Below are positions 26,045 to 33,914 of a DNA stretch of 64,000 nucleotides, piece after piece. Position 1 is the first letter of the stretch. Every line of letters begins with the position of its first letter. The translations under genes and the position numbers were made by a program. The stretch is taken from the NCBI RefSeq assembly GCF_014698115.1, contig NZ_JACJSJ010000001.1, positions 1 to 64,000 on the forward strand. The letters run 5' to 3'. The notes under the pieces were generated by a model. The model saw only the letters and a list, made by a program, of their open reading frames with translations, did no database searches and was not told the origin of the DNA. The DNA comes from Nostoc sp. FACHB-973. GTDB taxonomy: Bacteria; Cyanobacteriota; Cyanobacteriia; Cyanobacteriales; Nostocaceae.

Positions 26045-27565
26045 ATGAATATTGCCCATCATGTCGAGCGGGGTTGTCAACTCTATCCTGAGAAAATCGC
26101 TCTGATTTTTGAAGAGAAATCTTTTACCTATAAACACCTGAATCAGCTAGTAAATCGTCTAGCCAACGGTTTAAGTGGATTAGGAATTAGAAAAGGCGAT
26201 CGCGTAGTTTTGTTTTTGCCAAACATTCCAGAATTTATAATTTCTTATCTTGGCATTCTCAAAATCGGTGCGGTTGTCGTCTCAGTCAACGTGATGCTCA
26301 AAAGCAATGAAGTTAGTTACATTTTCAACGATTGTGCTGCCAAGGCAATAATTACCACCGAATCACTCGTTGAAAATGTACCAGACGCAGATTTACCCGA
26401 ACTACAACACATTTTGATTGCAGAGGGTAGCGCCAAAAAGGGAATTACTTTAGCGAAACTGATGGATAATGCTTCTAGCAATGGATATGCGATTGAAATA
26501 GATCGCCATGCTCCTGCTAGCATCGTTTATACATCAGGAACAACGGGTTTTCCTAAAGGAGCGACCCTTTCCCACGGCAACATAATTTCTAATATGTATT
26601 CCCAAAACCGTTGTTGTGGAATGCGACCAGATGACCTATTATTGCTTTATTTACCGCTATTTCATTGTTTTGGTCAAAATGCGATTCTCAACGCAGCATT
26701 AAACGTCTGCGCCACAATTATCCTGCAACGTCGATTTGACCTTGAGCAAGTCCTGAACGCGATCGCTACTCATGAAGTAACAATGTTCTTTGGGGTACCA
26801 ACGGTCTTTATCAACCTTCTAAATAATGATTTATCTCGCTACAACCTCAATAGTGTGCGTTATTACTTTTCAGCAGCGGCACCAATGCCAATTGAAGTTG
26901 CCCAAACTTGGCGAGATAAGTATGGAAAAGTCATCAATGAAGGATATGGTTTAACTGAAACATCACCATGTGCATCTTATAATCACGATTTGAAATACAA
27001 ACTCGGTTCCATTGGCGCTCCAATCGAGAATGTAGAAATGAAAGTTATTGACGATAATGGTAATCAGGTAGAGCTTGGTGAATTGGGTCAAATAGTAATT
27101 CGAGGGCCTAATGTCATGCTTGGTTATTGGAATCGCCCATTTGAAACTGCTCAAGTAATTAAAAATGGCTGGTTTCATACTGGTGACATTGGTCGGGTAG
27201 ATGAAGATGGTTTTTTCTACATCGTTGACCGCTTAAAAGACATGATTAATGTGTCTGGATTTAAGGTATATCCGACTGAAGTTGAAAATGTAATTTATCA
27301 ACACTCATCTGTTGCCGAAGTAGCTGTATATGGCGTTAAGGATGCTGTCAAAGGTGAGATAGTTCAGGCAAATATTATCCTGAAGCAGGGCAACATAATT
27401 AGCGAAGAACAAATTCTCAAATTTTGTTCTGAAAGAATGGCAAAATACAAACTTCCCTGTGCTATTAATTTTGTAGATTCCCTGCCAAAAAATCCAACGG
27501 GTAAAGTTTTAAAACGACTTTTGCGCCAGCAATCAAGCTCTCAATTAGCTGCTGTTAGTAAGTAA
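26045..27565 (+). CDS. 4-coumarate-CoA ligase-like acyl-CoA synthetase
   Basis: An ANL-superfamily ligase of 506 residues that activates a carboxylic acid with ATP and CoA. Motifs: the phosphate loop YTSGTTGFPKG from 162, NEGYGLTETSP, GWFHTGDIGRVDEDGF, and YIVDRLKDMINVSGFKVYP with the hinge. The catalytic Lys is in NPTGKVLKR near the end. The set of motifs does not separate 4CL from medium-chain fatty acyl ligases. Next to an aromatic ammonia-lyase a cinnamate or coumarate substrate is the best inference. It is 44 bases downstream of the P450, so the two probably form one transcript. Confidence 0.88.
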   Translation: MNIAHHVERGCQLYPEKIALIFEEKSFTYKHLNQLVNRLANGLSGLGIRKGDRVVLFLPNIPEFIISYLGILKIGAVVVSVNVMLKSNEVSYIFNDCAAKAIITTESLVENVPDADLPELQHILIAEGSAKKGITLAKLMDNASSNGYAIEIDRHAPASIVYTSGTTGFPKGATLSHGNIISNMYSQNRCCGMRPDDLLLLYLPLFHCFGQNAILNAALNVCATIILQRRFDLEQVLNAIATHEVTMFFGVPTVFINLLNNDLSRYNLNSVRYYFSAAAPMPIEVAQTWRDKYGKVINEGYGLTETSPCASYNHDLKYKLGSIGAPIENVEMKVIDDNGNQVELGELGQIVIRGPNVMLGYWNRPFETAQVIKNGWFHTGDIGRVDEDGFFYIVDRLKDMINVSGFKVYPTEVENVIYQHSSVAEVAVYGVKDAVKGEIVQANIILKQGNIISEEQILKFCSERMAKYKLPCAINFVDSLPKNPTGKVLKRLLRQQSSSQLAAVSK

Positions 27566-27686
27566 TATAGGAATCATATTTGATTTTTGAAATTATCTAC
27601 GTAGGTGGGGGGTAGGGAGTAGGGAATAGGGAATCAGGCTTTTCGAGTTGTACGGAGTTTTTCAAAAATCAAATCATAGTCCTATA
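27566..27686. mobile_element. MITE-like element, family A, copy 2
   Basis: It begins TATAGGAATCATATTTGATT directly after the ligase stop codon and ends CAAAAATCAAATC...CCTATA, giving imperfect terminal inverted repeats of about 27 bases. The core is GGGTAGGGAGTAGGGAATAG. It matches copy 1 at 16425-16547 in order and length. No coding capacity. Confidence 0.7.
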
Positions 27687-27799
27687 CTAATTCTGATTTT
27701 TTGGGATCGCCCAGAGAATAGAACGCAAATAAGGACTTTTCTAAGAGATTTACTCAATAAAGGTAAAAACTCAACAAAGAGGAATCAAGGTTGGCAATT

Positions 27800-29650
27800 A
27801 TGAATACTAAATCTCTCAACAAAAACGCTAATTCTTCTCCAGCTTTGGGAACAAAAATTAACCCTTCATCTAATCAAATTTCATTTGAAACTTCAACTGG
27901 ATCTTCCATTTTTTCCCCTGCATCGCCAAATGAAAAATCTCCAGAGTCAGAATTAACCCCTACGGTTGCAGAGGCTCTAGTCGAGATCCTGGAAAACTTG
28001 GGAGTTAACTATGCATTTGGAGTTTCCGGAGGCGGTATTGGGCCATTGTGGGCAACATTAAACCGTAGCAACATCGAATTGCTTCACTTTCGCCATGAAT
28101 CAGGAGCAGCCTTTGCCGCCACCGAGGCTTATTTTGCCAGCGATCGCCCCGTCGTGGTATTCACTACTACAGGCCCTGGTATCACTAACGCTCTGACTGG
28201 GCTTTTTGCTGCACGAGGGGAAGGAGCAAAGGTAATTTTCTTGTCGGCTGCAACCTCAACTGGAAATCGCGGTCGGGGAGCTTGTCAAGAAACCAGCGCC
28301 CACACAATGCCTTTCTCAGGGATTTTTACCTCAGGGCCACTATTCAATTACGCAACTATATTAGAGTCTGGCGATCAACTACCAGAAATTTCTCGCAGAC
28401 TTGCCCAAGGTTTAGCACAACCAGGCAGCTTTGTAGCCCATATTAGTGTTCCAACCCCAATACAAACGACACCATTAAAAGTCCAGATACCTGACCAAGG
28501 GTTTTCTCAATCTGTAGCAACAGCTAATGAAGAAGCGATCGCTGAATGTGTAAAGTTGTTATCAGCAGAATCCTTTGCCATCTGGGTTGGCTTCGGTGCG
28601 CGACACGCCGCAGACGAAATCCGCCAGTTGGCAGAAAAAACTGGGGCGGCGGTGATGACATCACCTCGTGCCAAAGGGATTTTTCCAGAACATCATCCCC
28701 AATTTATCGGTGTCACAGGCTTTAGTGGGCATTTATCTGTCCTGACATATATGCAGGAGCAACGACCGCAGCGGATACTAGTTTTGGGAACGCGCCTTGG
28801 TGAGCCTACTTCATTTTGGAGTCCGGCCATGACTCCGATTAATGGATTCATTCATGTTGATATTGATCCGCAAGTTCCAGGAGTGGCTTATCCATCAGTA
28901 GAGACTCTCGCTGTCCACTCAGAAATCAAAACATTCCTCAAAGCTATATTAAAACACCTTCCAGAGCGTCTTAATTGGTTTCCCACTTCCTCCCTACCGC
29001 GTCCTGAAACCTACACGAATACTCAGCGTACCAATGGCTTAGTGCGACCCGAAGCACTGATGGATGCAATTCAACGTCTGATTGTTGAGGGCAGCGATGC
29101 CTCAATCTTAGCTGAAGCGGGTAACTCCTTTGCTTGGGCAACTAACTTGCTGCGATTTAACCAACCAGATCGTTACCGGATTAGTACTGGTTTTGGCTCT
29201 ATGGGTCATGCTACCACGGGGGTAGTTGGTGCGGCATTAGGGCGAAAAGGTAAAGCCGTGGCGATTGTTGGTGACGGAGCAATGCTGATGAACAACGAAG
29301 TCAGCACAGCAGTGAGATTCGAGATTCCATCTGTCTGGATTGTACTCAACGACGGACGCTACAATATGTGCGCCCAAGGAATGGCATTGCAGGGGTTAAG
29401 TGGCAACGTCCCCATAGATACGGAAATACCGAGTACTGATTTTACCGCGATCGCCAGAGCTATGGGAGCCGATGGCATCTGTGTGAATACTGAATCTGAC
29501 TTGGAAGCAGCTTTAGAAAAAGCACTTGCCTCCACTGTTCCATTCATCGTTGATGTGAAGATTGATTCAACCCGACCCGCACCTATTGGAGGTCGCATTC
29601 AAAGTCTGATTCAGCAAGGAGCCATAGAAGCTAAAACAGGGCGTTCCTAA
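27800..29650 (+). CDS. ScyA-like thiamine-diphosphate enzyme (acetolactate synthase family)
   Basis: A ThDP-dependent enzyme of 616 residues from the ATG at 27800 (a TTG at 27791 adds three). Order: about 55 disordered Ser/Asn-rich residues, PYR domain (about 55-225) with catalytic Glu100 in HFRHESGAAFA, central domain (about 245-375), PP domain (about 425-600). Asp492 in GDGAMLMNN and Asn517 in VLNDGRY bind the metal and diphosphate. Family members make acetolactate; the relative ScyA couples indole-3-pyruvate with 4-hydroxyphenylpyruvate in scytonemin synthesis. Here a decarboxylating coupling of a tyrosine- or phenylalanine-derived 2-oxo acid is a reasonable inference. It is not a housekeeping IlvB, whose small subunit is absent. 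Confidence 0.88.
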   Translation: MNTKSLNKNANSSPALGTKINPSSNQISFETSTGSSIFSPASPNEKSPESELTPTVAEALVEILENLGVNYAFGVSGGGIGPLWATLNRSNIELLHFRHESGAAFAATEAYFASDRPVVVFTTTGPGITNALTGLFAARGEGAKVIFLSAATSTGNRGRGACQETSAHTMPFSGIFTSGPLFNYATILESGDQLPEISRRLAQGLAQPGSFVAHISVPTPIQTTPLKVQIPDQGFSQSVATANEEAIAECVKLLSAESFAIWVGFGARHAADEIRQLAEKTGAAVMTSPRAKGIFPEHHPQFIGVTGFSGHLSVLTYMQEQRPQRILVLGTRLGEPTSFWSPAMTPINGFIHVDIDPQVPGVAYPSVETLAVHSEIKTFLKAILKHLPERLNWFPTSSLPRPETYTNTQRTNGLVRPEALMDAIQRLIVEGSDASILAEAGNSFAWATNLLRFNQPDRYRISTGFGSMGHATTGVVGAALGRKGKAVAIVGDGAMLMNNEVSTAVRFEIPSVWIVLNDGRYNMCAQGMALQGLSGNVPIDTEIPSTDFTAIARAMGADGICVNTESDLEAALEKALASTVPFIVDVKIDSTRPAPIGGRIQSLIQQGAIEAKTGRS

Positions 29651-29713
29651 ATCTGTGCATCTACGTAAATTCTCAATCTTGCCCAGAAGTTAATCAGAAA
29701 TTTATATCAGTGT

Positions 29714-29832
29714 AAAAGGGACTGGGGACTGGGGGAAATGAGGGGGATGAGGGAGATGAGGGGGATGAGGAGGTAGGGGAGAAGTTGCAGCAAGTCTTTC
29801 CCCAATCCCCAATCCCCAATCCCCAATCCCAA
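29714..29832. repeat. STRR block: GAGGGGGAT nonamers and CCCCAAT heptamers
   Basis: GGGACTGGGGACTGGGGG, then GATGAGGGGGATGAGGAGG units, then CCCCAATCCCCAATCCCCAA lie between the ThDP and ketosynthase genes. The purine and pyrimidine parts can pair. AAAAGGA after it is the ketosynthase ribosome binding site (29848-29854). Confidence 0.85.
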
Positions 29833-29863
29833 CGCTAAAAACAAAATCAAAAGGACATTTATC

Positions 29864-31009
29864 ATGACAACATTAGAACCAGTAGGTATTCGTGCAGTCT
29901 CAGTTAACTTTCCTAGCATCATCCGGACAAACAATTACTACAGAGAGAATTTCCCAGAGATGGTTGCTGAGGCTGAACAAAAAACCCTGGCTAAACTATT
30001 TGTACCCGATGAAGCCACAGTCAATAGTGACGATGATATCTGGTCACAAGAGGTAGCACCGTATATGTCAGACCCCTTCCGTGGTACTGTCGAGCGAAGG
30101 GTATTAGCTGCTGATGAGACTTCCCTCTCACTAGAGTATCGTGCCGCTATCGATGCTCTCGAAGCCGCAAAGCTATCTCCTGAAGACATCGACCTCATGC
30201 TCGTGACTTCACTGTTCCCAGAGCAAATCACACCTGGTAATGCTGCTTTTCTTGCTGGGAAACTGGGACTACAAGGTGCGGCGTGGAATATAGAATCAAC
30301 TTGCACTTCAGCGTTAGTTTCACTTCAGACGGCCTGTTCTTTGGTGCAAACGGGACAGTATCGCAATGTGTTAGTGGTCGTCTCAACTACGTATTCGCGC
30401 TACACCGACGAAAATGATACTCTGGCGTTTTTATCGGGCGACGGTGCTGGAGCCTTTGTAGTTGGTAAGCTGAAACCAAACCAAGGTATTCTCGGCACCA
30501 AAATTGCCAATACTGCTGCTACCTGTGGTGCTTTCTATAATGAATTCACCACCGATGAGCATGGCAACGTCAAAATGTTCATCCGAGGTGGCAAGGGTGC
30601 AAGTAAGATGTTTAACGAGACGACGGTGAAGTTTATTCGTTTATGTTGCCACGGTGCGATCGCCAATGCTGGACTCACCTTAGATCAAATAAACTTTTTT
30701 GTTTTTAATACACCCAGTGCCTGGTATTCACGAGTTTGCACCCGCGCTTTAGGTATTGAACCAGAGCGTACAATCAACATCAATCCCCTATATGCCAACA
30801 TTGGACCAACCTTCCCCGTAGCTAATCTCTACCACGCCGCCCACGCAGGTAAAATTCGTGAAAACGATCTAGTTCTCGTCTACACAATGGGTTCATCATC
30901 TAATGCTGGTAGCTGCGTCATGCGTTGGGGCGATGTCGCCCTAGGCCCTGCTCCCGCTTCGTCAGTTAGCCTTTCTCAACAAGAGGATAGAATTCTGATT
31001 CGTCAATAG
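29864..31009 (+). CDS. KAS III-like ketosynthase/acyltransferase lacking the usual His
   Basis: A thiolase-fold enzyme of 381 residues. The nucleophile Cys147 lies in WNIESTCTSALVSL, and FLSGDGAGAFVV (189-200) and the C-terminal GSSSNAGSCVMRWGD match FabH. In FabH the triad is Cys-His-Asn, with His in HQAN and Asn in GNTSAA. Here the HQAN region reads FFVFNTPSAWY, with Asn282 in place of His, while Asn312 (LYANIGPTFPV) is kept. So decarboxylative condensation may be altered, and acyl transfer or a non-malonyl Claisen reaction is possible. The gene follows the ThDP enzyme on the same strand with an AAAAGGA ribosome binding site. The likely acyl donor is the CoA ester from the ligase. Confidence 0.85.
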   Translation: MTTLEPVGIRAVSVNFPSIIRTNNYYRENFPEMVAEAEQKTLAKLFVPDEATVNSDDDIWSQEVAPYMSDPFRGTVERRVLAADETSLSLEYRAAIDALEAAKLSPEDIDLMLVTSLFPEQITPGNAAFLAGKLGLQGAAWNIESTCTSALVSLQTACSLVQTGQYRNVLVVVSTTYSRYTDENDTLAFLSGDGAGAFVVGKLKPNQGILGTKIANTAATCGAFYNEFTTDEHGNVKMFIRGGKGASKMFNETTVKFIRLCCHGAIANAGLTLDQINFFVFNTPSAWYSRVCTRALGIEPERTININPLYANIGPTFPVANLYHAAHAGKIRENDLVLVYTMGSSSNAGSCVMRWGDVALGPAPASSVSLSQQEDRILIRQ

Positions 31010-31013
31010 TAGT

Positions 31014-31140
31014 GGTCTATGTCATTAATTTTGAGGACTTGAAGCTGACACAAAGAAAAGTCACCAGCAAAGGCTTCCTCAGTTCAGAACTTCCGAGGAC
31101 GCGGATAATTTTAAAACCATCAAAATTAATGACATGAACC
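31014..31140. mobile_element. MITE-like element, family C, about 127 bp
   Basis: The left end GGTCTATGTCATTAATTTTG and the right end CAAAATTAATGACATGAACC are inverted repeats with two mismatches over 21 bases. It starts 5 bases after the ketosynthase stop codon. A more diverged relative appears to follow directly (about 31143-31300, with TTATTAATTTTAA and GATTAATGATATGAATCA at its ends). Confidence 0.7.
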
Positions 31141-31575
31141 AATAGTCTGTCTTATTAATTTTAATACCTGAATCAGCTTTTCAGATTTTCTTGTTTACCT
31201 CTTACTTTGCGCTCTTTGCGTCCTTCTCCCAAGGGGAGACGCTAACGCGAATGCGGTTCGTTTTCTTATCCATCGAGATTAATGATATGAATCAGTATTT
31301 TGTCAATTTTTGATGAATGGATAAACAATTAGTCAGGACTTTAATCTTTATTTTTTAAGCACTAAATTCCTGACTAAAAATCCTCAAAAATAAATTCATA
31401 AGGTCTTGTAAGAGTCCTAGATAAATTTGAGTTTGCAAACAATCTTTATATTGCCATTCCTATCACAATGCAAAGATTATATAGATACACATGGTATTAT
31501 TGCCCGTAACGCGATCGCTTGCCAAACAACGAAATTTCCAACATTCAATTACACCTATATTGCGAGACAAATAAA
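31141..31575. other. Spacer before the first PEP-CTERM gene
   Basis: About 435 bases with no supported gene. The first half looks like a degenerate copy of the preceding element, with GGGGAGACGCTAACGCG pieces. The second half (31300-31510) is AT-rich and should hold the promoter of the PEP-CTERM genes. A HIP1 site lies at about 31510. Confidence 0.5.
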
Positions 31576-32238
31576 ATGGCTTTGTTGAATAAGTTTTCGA
31601 TGGCTTCTGCTATCAGCATCGCAGCATTTTTAGTTTTAGGAACAGTTGGCATAAATCCAGCCCAAGCTGCTCTTTTTAAATTTACTTTCGAGGGTGAGGG
31701 AGCAAATGGTTACTTTATTTATGATGATTCAGCTAATAAGATAGAACCTCTCGGCCCTGACTTTCCTCTTGCTGAGTATGATGGCTCAGTAGAAAAGTAT
31801 TTTGTTAATGCAGGGGGTATTCTGGCTGAGGGAACAAAGGGATTACAGCAAGATATACATGATGAGGCCAGAAATGTTCTTTATCTTGGACGCCCTGGTA
31901 ATTTGGGCTACGATGGTGGTGCCGCTGATGACTTTATTCTTTACGTTCCTCCGGCTGCTCGTGGGGAGCAATACGGTTTGTCAATTCGCTTTAGTTACCC
32001 GGAGGGAAGCTTTTCAGATTCTGTTGCCCTACGAACGAGTGTACCTGACACCGCTAGACTCAGAGTCTACCCATACTGGGACTTTCCCAATACAACGGGA
32101 GACTACACCTTTGAAGGAACCGTTAAAACAAAAATCGAAAAAATTCCTGAACCTGCATCAGTGTCTGCATTGCTGGGAGTGGGTGCTTGGTTTATCTTCC
32201 GTCGTCAACGCCGACAATTACAGCAGATTTCAAGTTAA
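31576..32238 (+). CDS. PEP-CTERM exported protein, paralog 1
   Basis: A 220-residue secreted protein. Signal peptide 1-31 ends at PAQA. The body is a beta-rich domain of unknown function (LFKFTFEGEGANGYFIYDDS). The C-terminus has the sorting signal: Pro-Glu-Pro in KIPEPAS, a hydrophobic helix (SALLGVGAWFIF) and an Arg cluster (RRQRRQ). PEP-CTERM proteins are processed by exosortase in the inner membrane and often accompany exopolysaccharide production. The start is ATG at 31576, since the TTG upstream would hide the signal peptide. The last codons and stop (LQQISS) lie in a copy of the family D repeat end. The next gene is a clear paralog. Confidence 0.85.
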   Translation: MALLNKFSMASAISIAAFLVLGTVGINPAQAALFKFTFEGEGANGYFIYDDSANKIEPLGPDFPLAEYDGSVEKYFVNAGGILAEGTKGLQQDIHDEARNVLYLGRPGNLGYDGGAADDFILYVPPAARGEQYGLSIRFSYPEGSFSDSVALRTSVPDTARLRVYPYWDFPNTTGDYTFEGTVKTKIEKIPEPASVSALLGVGAWFIFRRQRRQLQQISS

Positions 32239-32250
32239 TGAAGTACACCA
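32218..32250. repeat. Single end of a family D element over the PEP-CTERM 1 stop codon
   Basis: TTACAGCAGATTTCAAGTTA followed by ATGAAGTACA matches the left end of the element at 57541-57659 in 27 of 30 positions. It supplies the last six codons and stop of PEP-CTERM paralog 1. The inverted partner end was not found nearby. Confidence 0.6.
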
Positions 32251-32589
32251 TCTAAGTCTTAAAACTAGGCACAGAGCCTATTCTAATTCTGTTAGCGCAG
32301 CGGGACGTAGCCCTTTCTGACTGCTGAATTCACCAATTCTGCTGTATTATCTGCACAGCATTAATTATAGCGAACCAACTTAGTATATTTAGGTCTTTTT
32401 CTGTTAGCTTATTCAGTTTTAGTCCATGAACTTCAGGCGGTTGATTAGGCTTTGAATGTCTGAGCTTTCCTAAAAGCCGATTTATGAAATGGCAGAAAAT
32501 TATTAATGCTAACAGTTCTCCCCATGAGACTTTTTTGGGTAATTTCAGAAAGTCAATTTGGCAATCAATCTTGTTTAGAGGTAATAAAA
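32239..32589. other. Spacer between the two PEP-CTERM paralogs
   Basis: About 350 bases with no gene. It starts with the family D fragment, then a GCGCAGCGGGACG block (about 32295), then GCTGAATTCACCAATTCTGC. GAGGT at 32578-32582 is the ribosome binding site for paralog 2. Confidence 0.5.
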
Positions 32590-33228
32590 ATGGCTCTGTT
32601 GAATAAATTATCGCTTCCTGCTATTTCCAGCGCGGCAGCATTACTCGTTTCAGTAACATTAAACATAAATACTGCTCAAGCAGCGTTGTATAGATTCAGC
32701 TTCGAGGGTGAAGGAGTCAACGGTTACTTTACTTACAATGACACTACTATAGGCTTTGCGGATTCACCGAACGCTACCGGATATTTTGAAGCGGGATATG
32801 ATTATAAATTTGACTTGGGGGAGAAGGGAGTTTTTGAAGGAACTATTGGCAATCCAATTGTTTTTTTACCTCGTCTTGAAGATGGTGTTACAGCACCTGA
32901 AACCGATGATTTTCTTTGGGAAGTACTTCCTTTTCAACGGCAGCCAGCGTCTGAGTTGGCTTTCGTGAGCTATTTTCATTACCCAAAGGGTTCATTTGAG
33001 GGATCTACCGCTATACGGACAACAGTCCCAAGTACTGCAATCCTTGATGTCTATCCAAATGTGGACTTTCCGAATTCAATAGGCAACCTGTTGTATACAG
33101 GAACTGTCCAAACCCGAATCGAAAAGATTCCTGAACCTGCATTGTTGCCTGCATTGTTAGGAGTAGGCGCTTGGTTTATCTTCCGTCGTCGTCAGCGTCA
33201 AGGAAAACTACTTGATATGGATATGTAG
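32590..33228 (+). CDS. PEP-CTERM exported protein, paralog 2
   Basis: A 212-residue paralog of the preceding gene. The signal peptide (MALLNKLSLPAISS...) ends at TAQA, and the same domain begins LYRFSFEGEGVNGYFTYND. The C-terminal signal is KIPEPALLP, a hydrophobic helix and RRRQRQ. I choose the ATG at 32590: GAGGT lies 7 bases upstream, and the upstream TTG would put 28 residues before the signal peptide. The pair likely arose by tandem duplication. A role in the extracellular matrix is inferred only from the sorting signal. Confidence 0.85.
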   Translation: MALLNKLSLPAISSAAALLVSVTLNINTAQAALYRFSFEGEGVNGYFTYNDTTIGFADSPNATGYFEAGYDYKFDLGEKGVFEGTIGNPIVFLPRLEDGVTAPETDDFLWEVLPFQRQPASELAFVSYFHYPKGSFEGSTAIRTTVPSTAILDVYPNVDFPNSIGNLLYTGTVQTRIEKIPEPALLPALLGVGAWFIFRRRQRQGKLLDMDM

Positions 33229-33355
33229 AAAAAATGCTGCTTTAGTTAACTTTTAGGACTGTCTGAATTAACCCTCTTTCATCACCAAAAAAGTGCTGAG
33301 TGCTGAGTTAGAAATGAATATGTTGACTCAGCACTACTGAACTTGGGCATGAACC

Positions 33356-33391
33356 GAAATAATCTAAAATCTAAAATCTAAAATCTAAAAT
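33356..33391. repeat. STRR: AAAATCT heptamers
   Basis: Four to five tandem AAAATCT units lie just upstream of aroH and leave only about 18 bases for its leader. Confidence 0.85.
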
Positions 33392-33409
33392 TGGCACGGT
33401 CAAATCAAT

Positions 33410-33847
33410 ATGGATAAGCTCACATTTCTTACACATACATACCAACAAATTAACATATCAGCGCCACCTGGAGAATGGCGGGTGCGGGGACTCCGGGGTG
33501 CAACTACAGTTAATCATAATTCAGCACAAGCGATCGCAGAAGCTGTGGATGAGTTATTGAACGCCTTAGAAGTAAACAATCCCTTAGATCCTGCCGAAAT
33601 CGTTAGTGTGACTTTTTCCGCTACTCCTGACTTAGATGCCATATTTCCAGCTGCGGTGGCGCGTCGTCGTCCAAACTGGGATCAAGTTCCTCTCTTGGAT
33701 GTCCAGCAAATGCAGGTAAATGGTAGTCTGAAATGCTGTATTCGGGTGCTAATTCACTTCAATACCCCCATGCCTCAGAGTGCATTACGCCCCATCTATT
33801 TGCGCGGGGCTGCACAGTTACGCCCAGATCTAGCGATATTCAGTTAG
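33410..33847 (+). CDS. aroH: Chorismate mutase, AroH type
   Basis: Converts chorismate to prephenate, the branch point to Phe and Tyr. The AroH trimer fold signature is clear: VRGLRGATTV with the active-site Arg, FSATPDLDAIFPAAVARRRP, and CIRVLIHFNT with a second Arg. It ends YLRGAAQLRPDL. Compared with the Bacillus enzyme, the Cys75-Glu78 segment reads LDVQQM, which I recall as usual in cyanobacteria. About 18 residues precede the normal start. tyrA follows 67 bases downstream. The location inside the aromatic cluster suggests precursor supply; I cannot tell whether it is a second copy in the genome. Confidence 0.9.
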   Translation: MDKLTFLTHTYQQINISAPPGEWRVRGLRGATTVNHNSAQAIAEAVDELLNALEVNNPLDPAEIVSVTFSATPDLDAIFPAAVARRRPNWDQVPLLDVQQMQVNGSLKCCIRVLIHFNTPMPQSALRPIYLRGAAQLRPDLAIFS

Positions 33848-33914
33848 GCGTAGCCCGTCGCAGACATCCCCCTTCCATGCACCAAAAAAATTAATAATAC
33901 ATTTGAGAGGTCTT

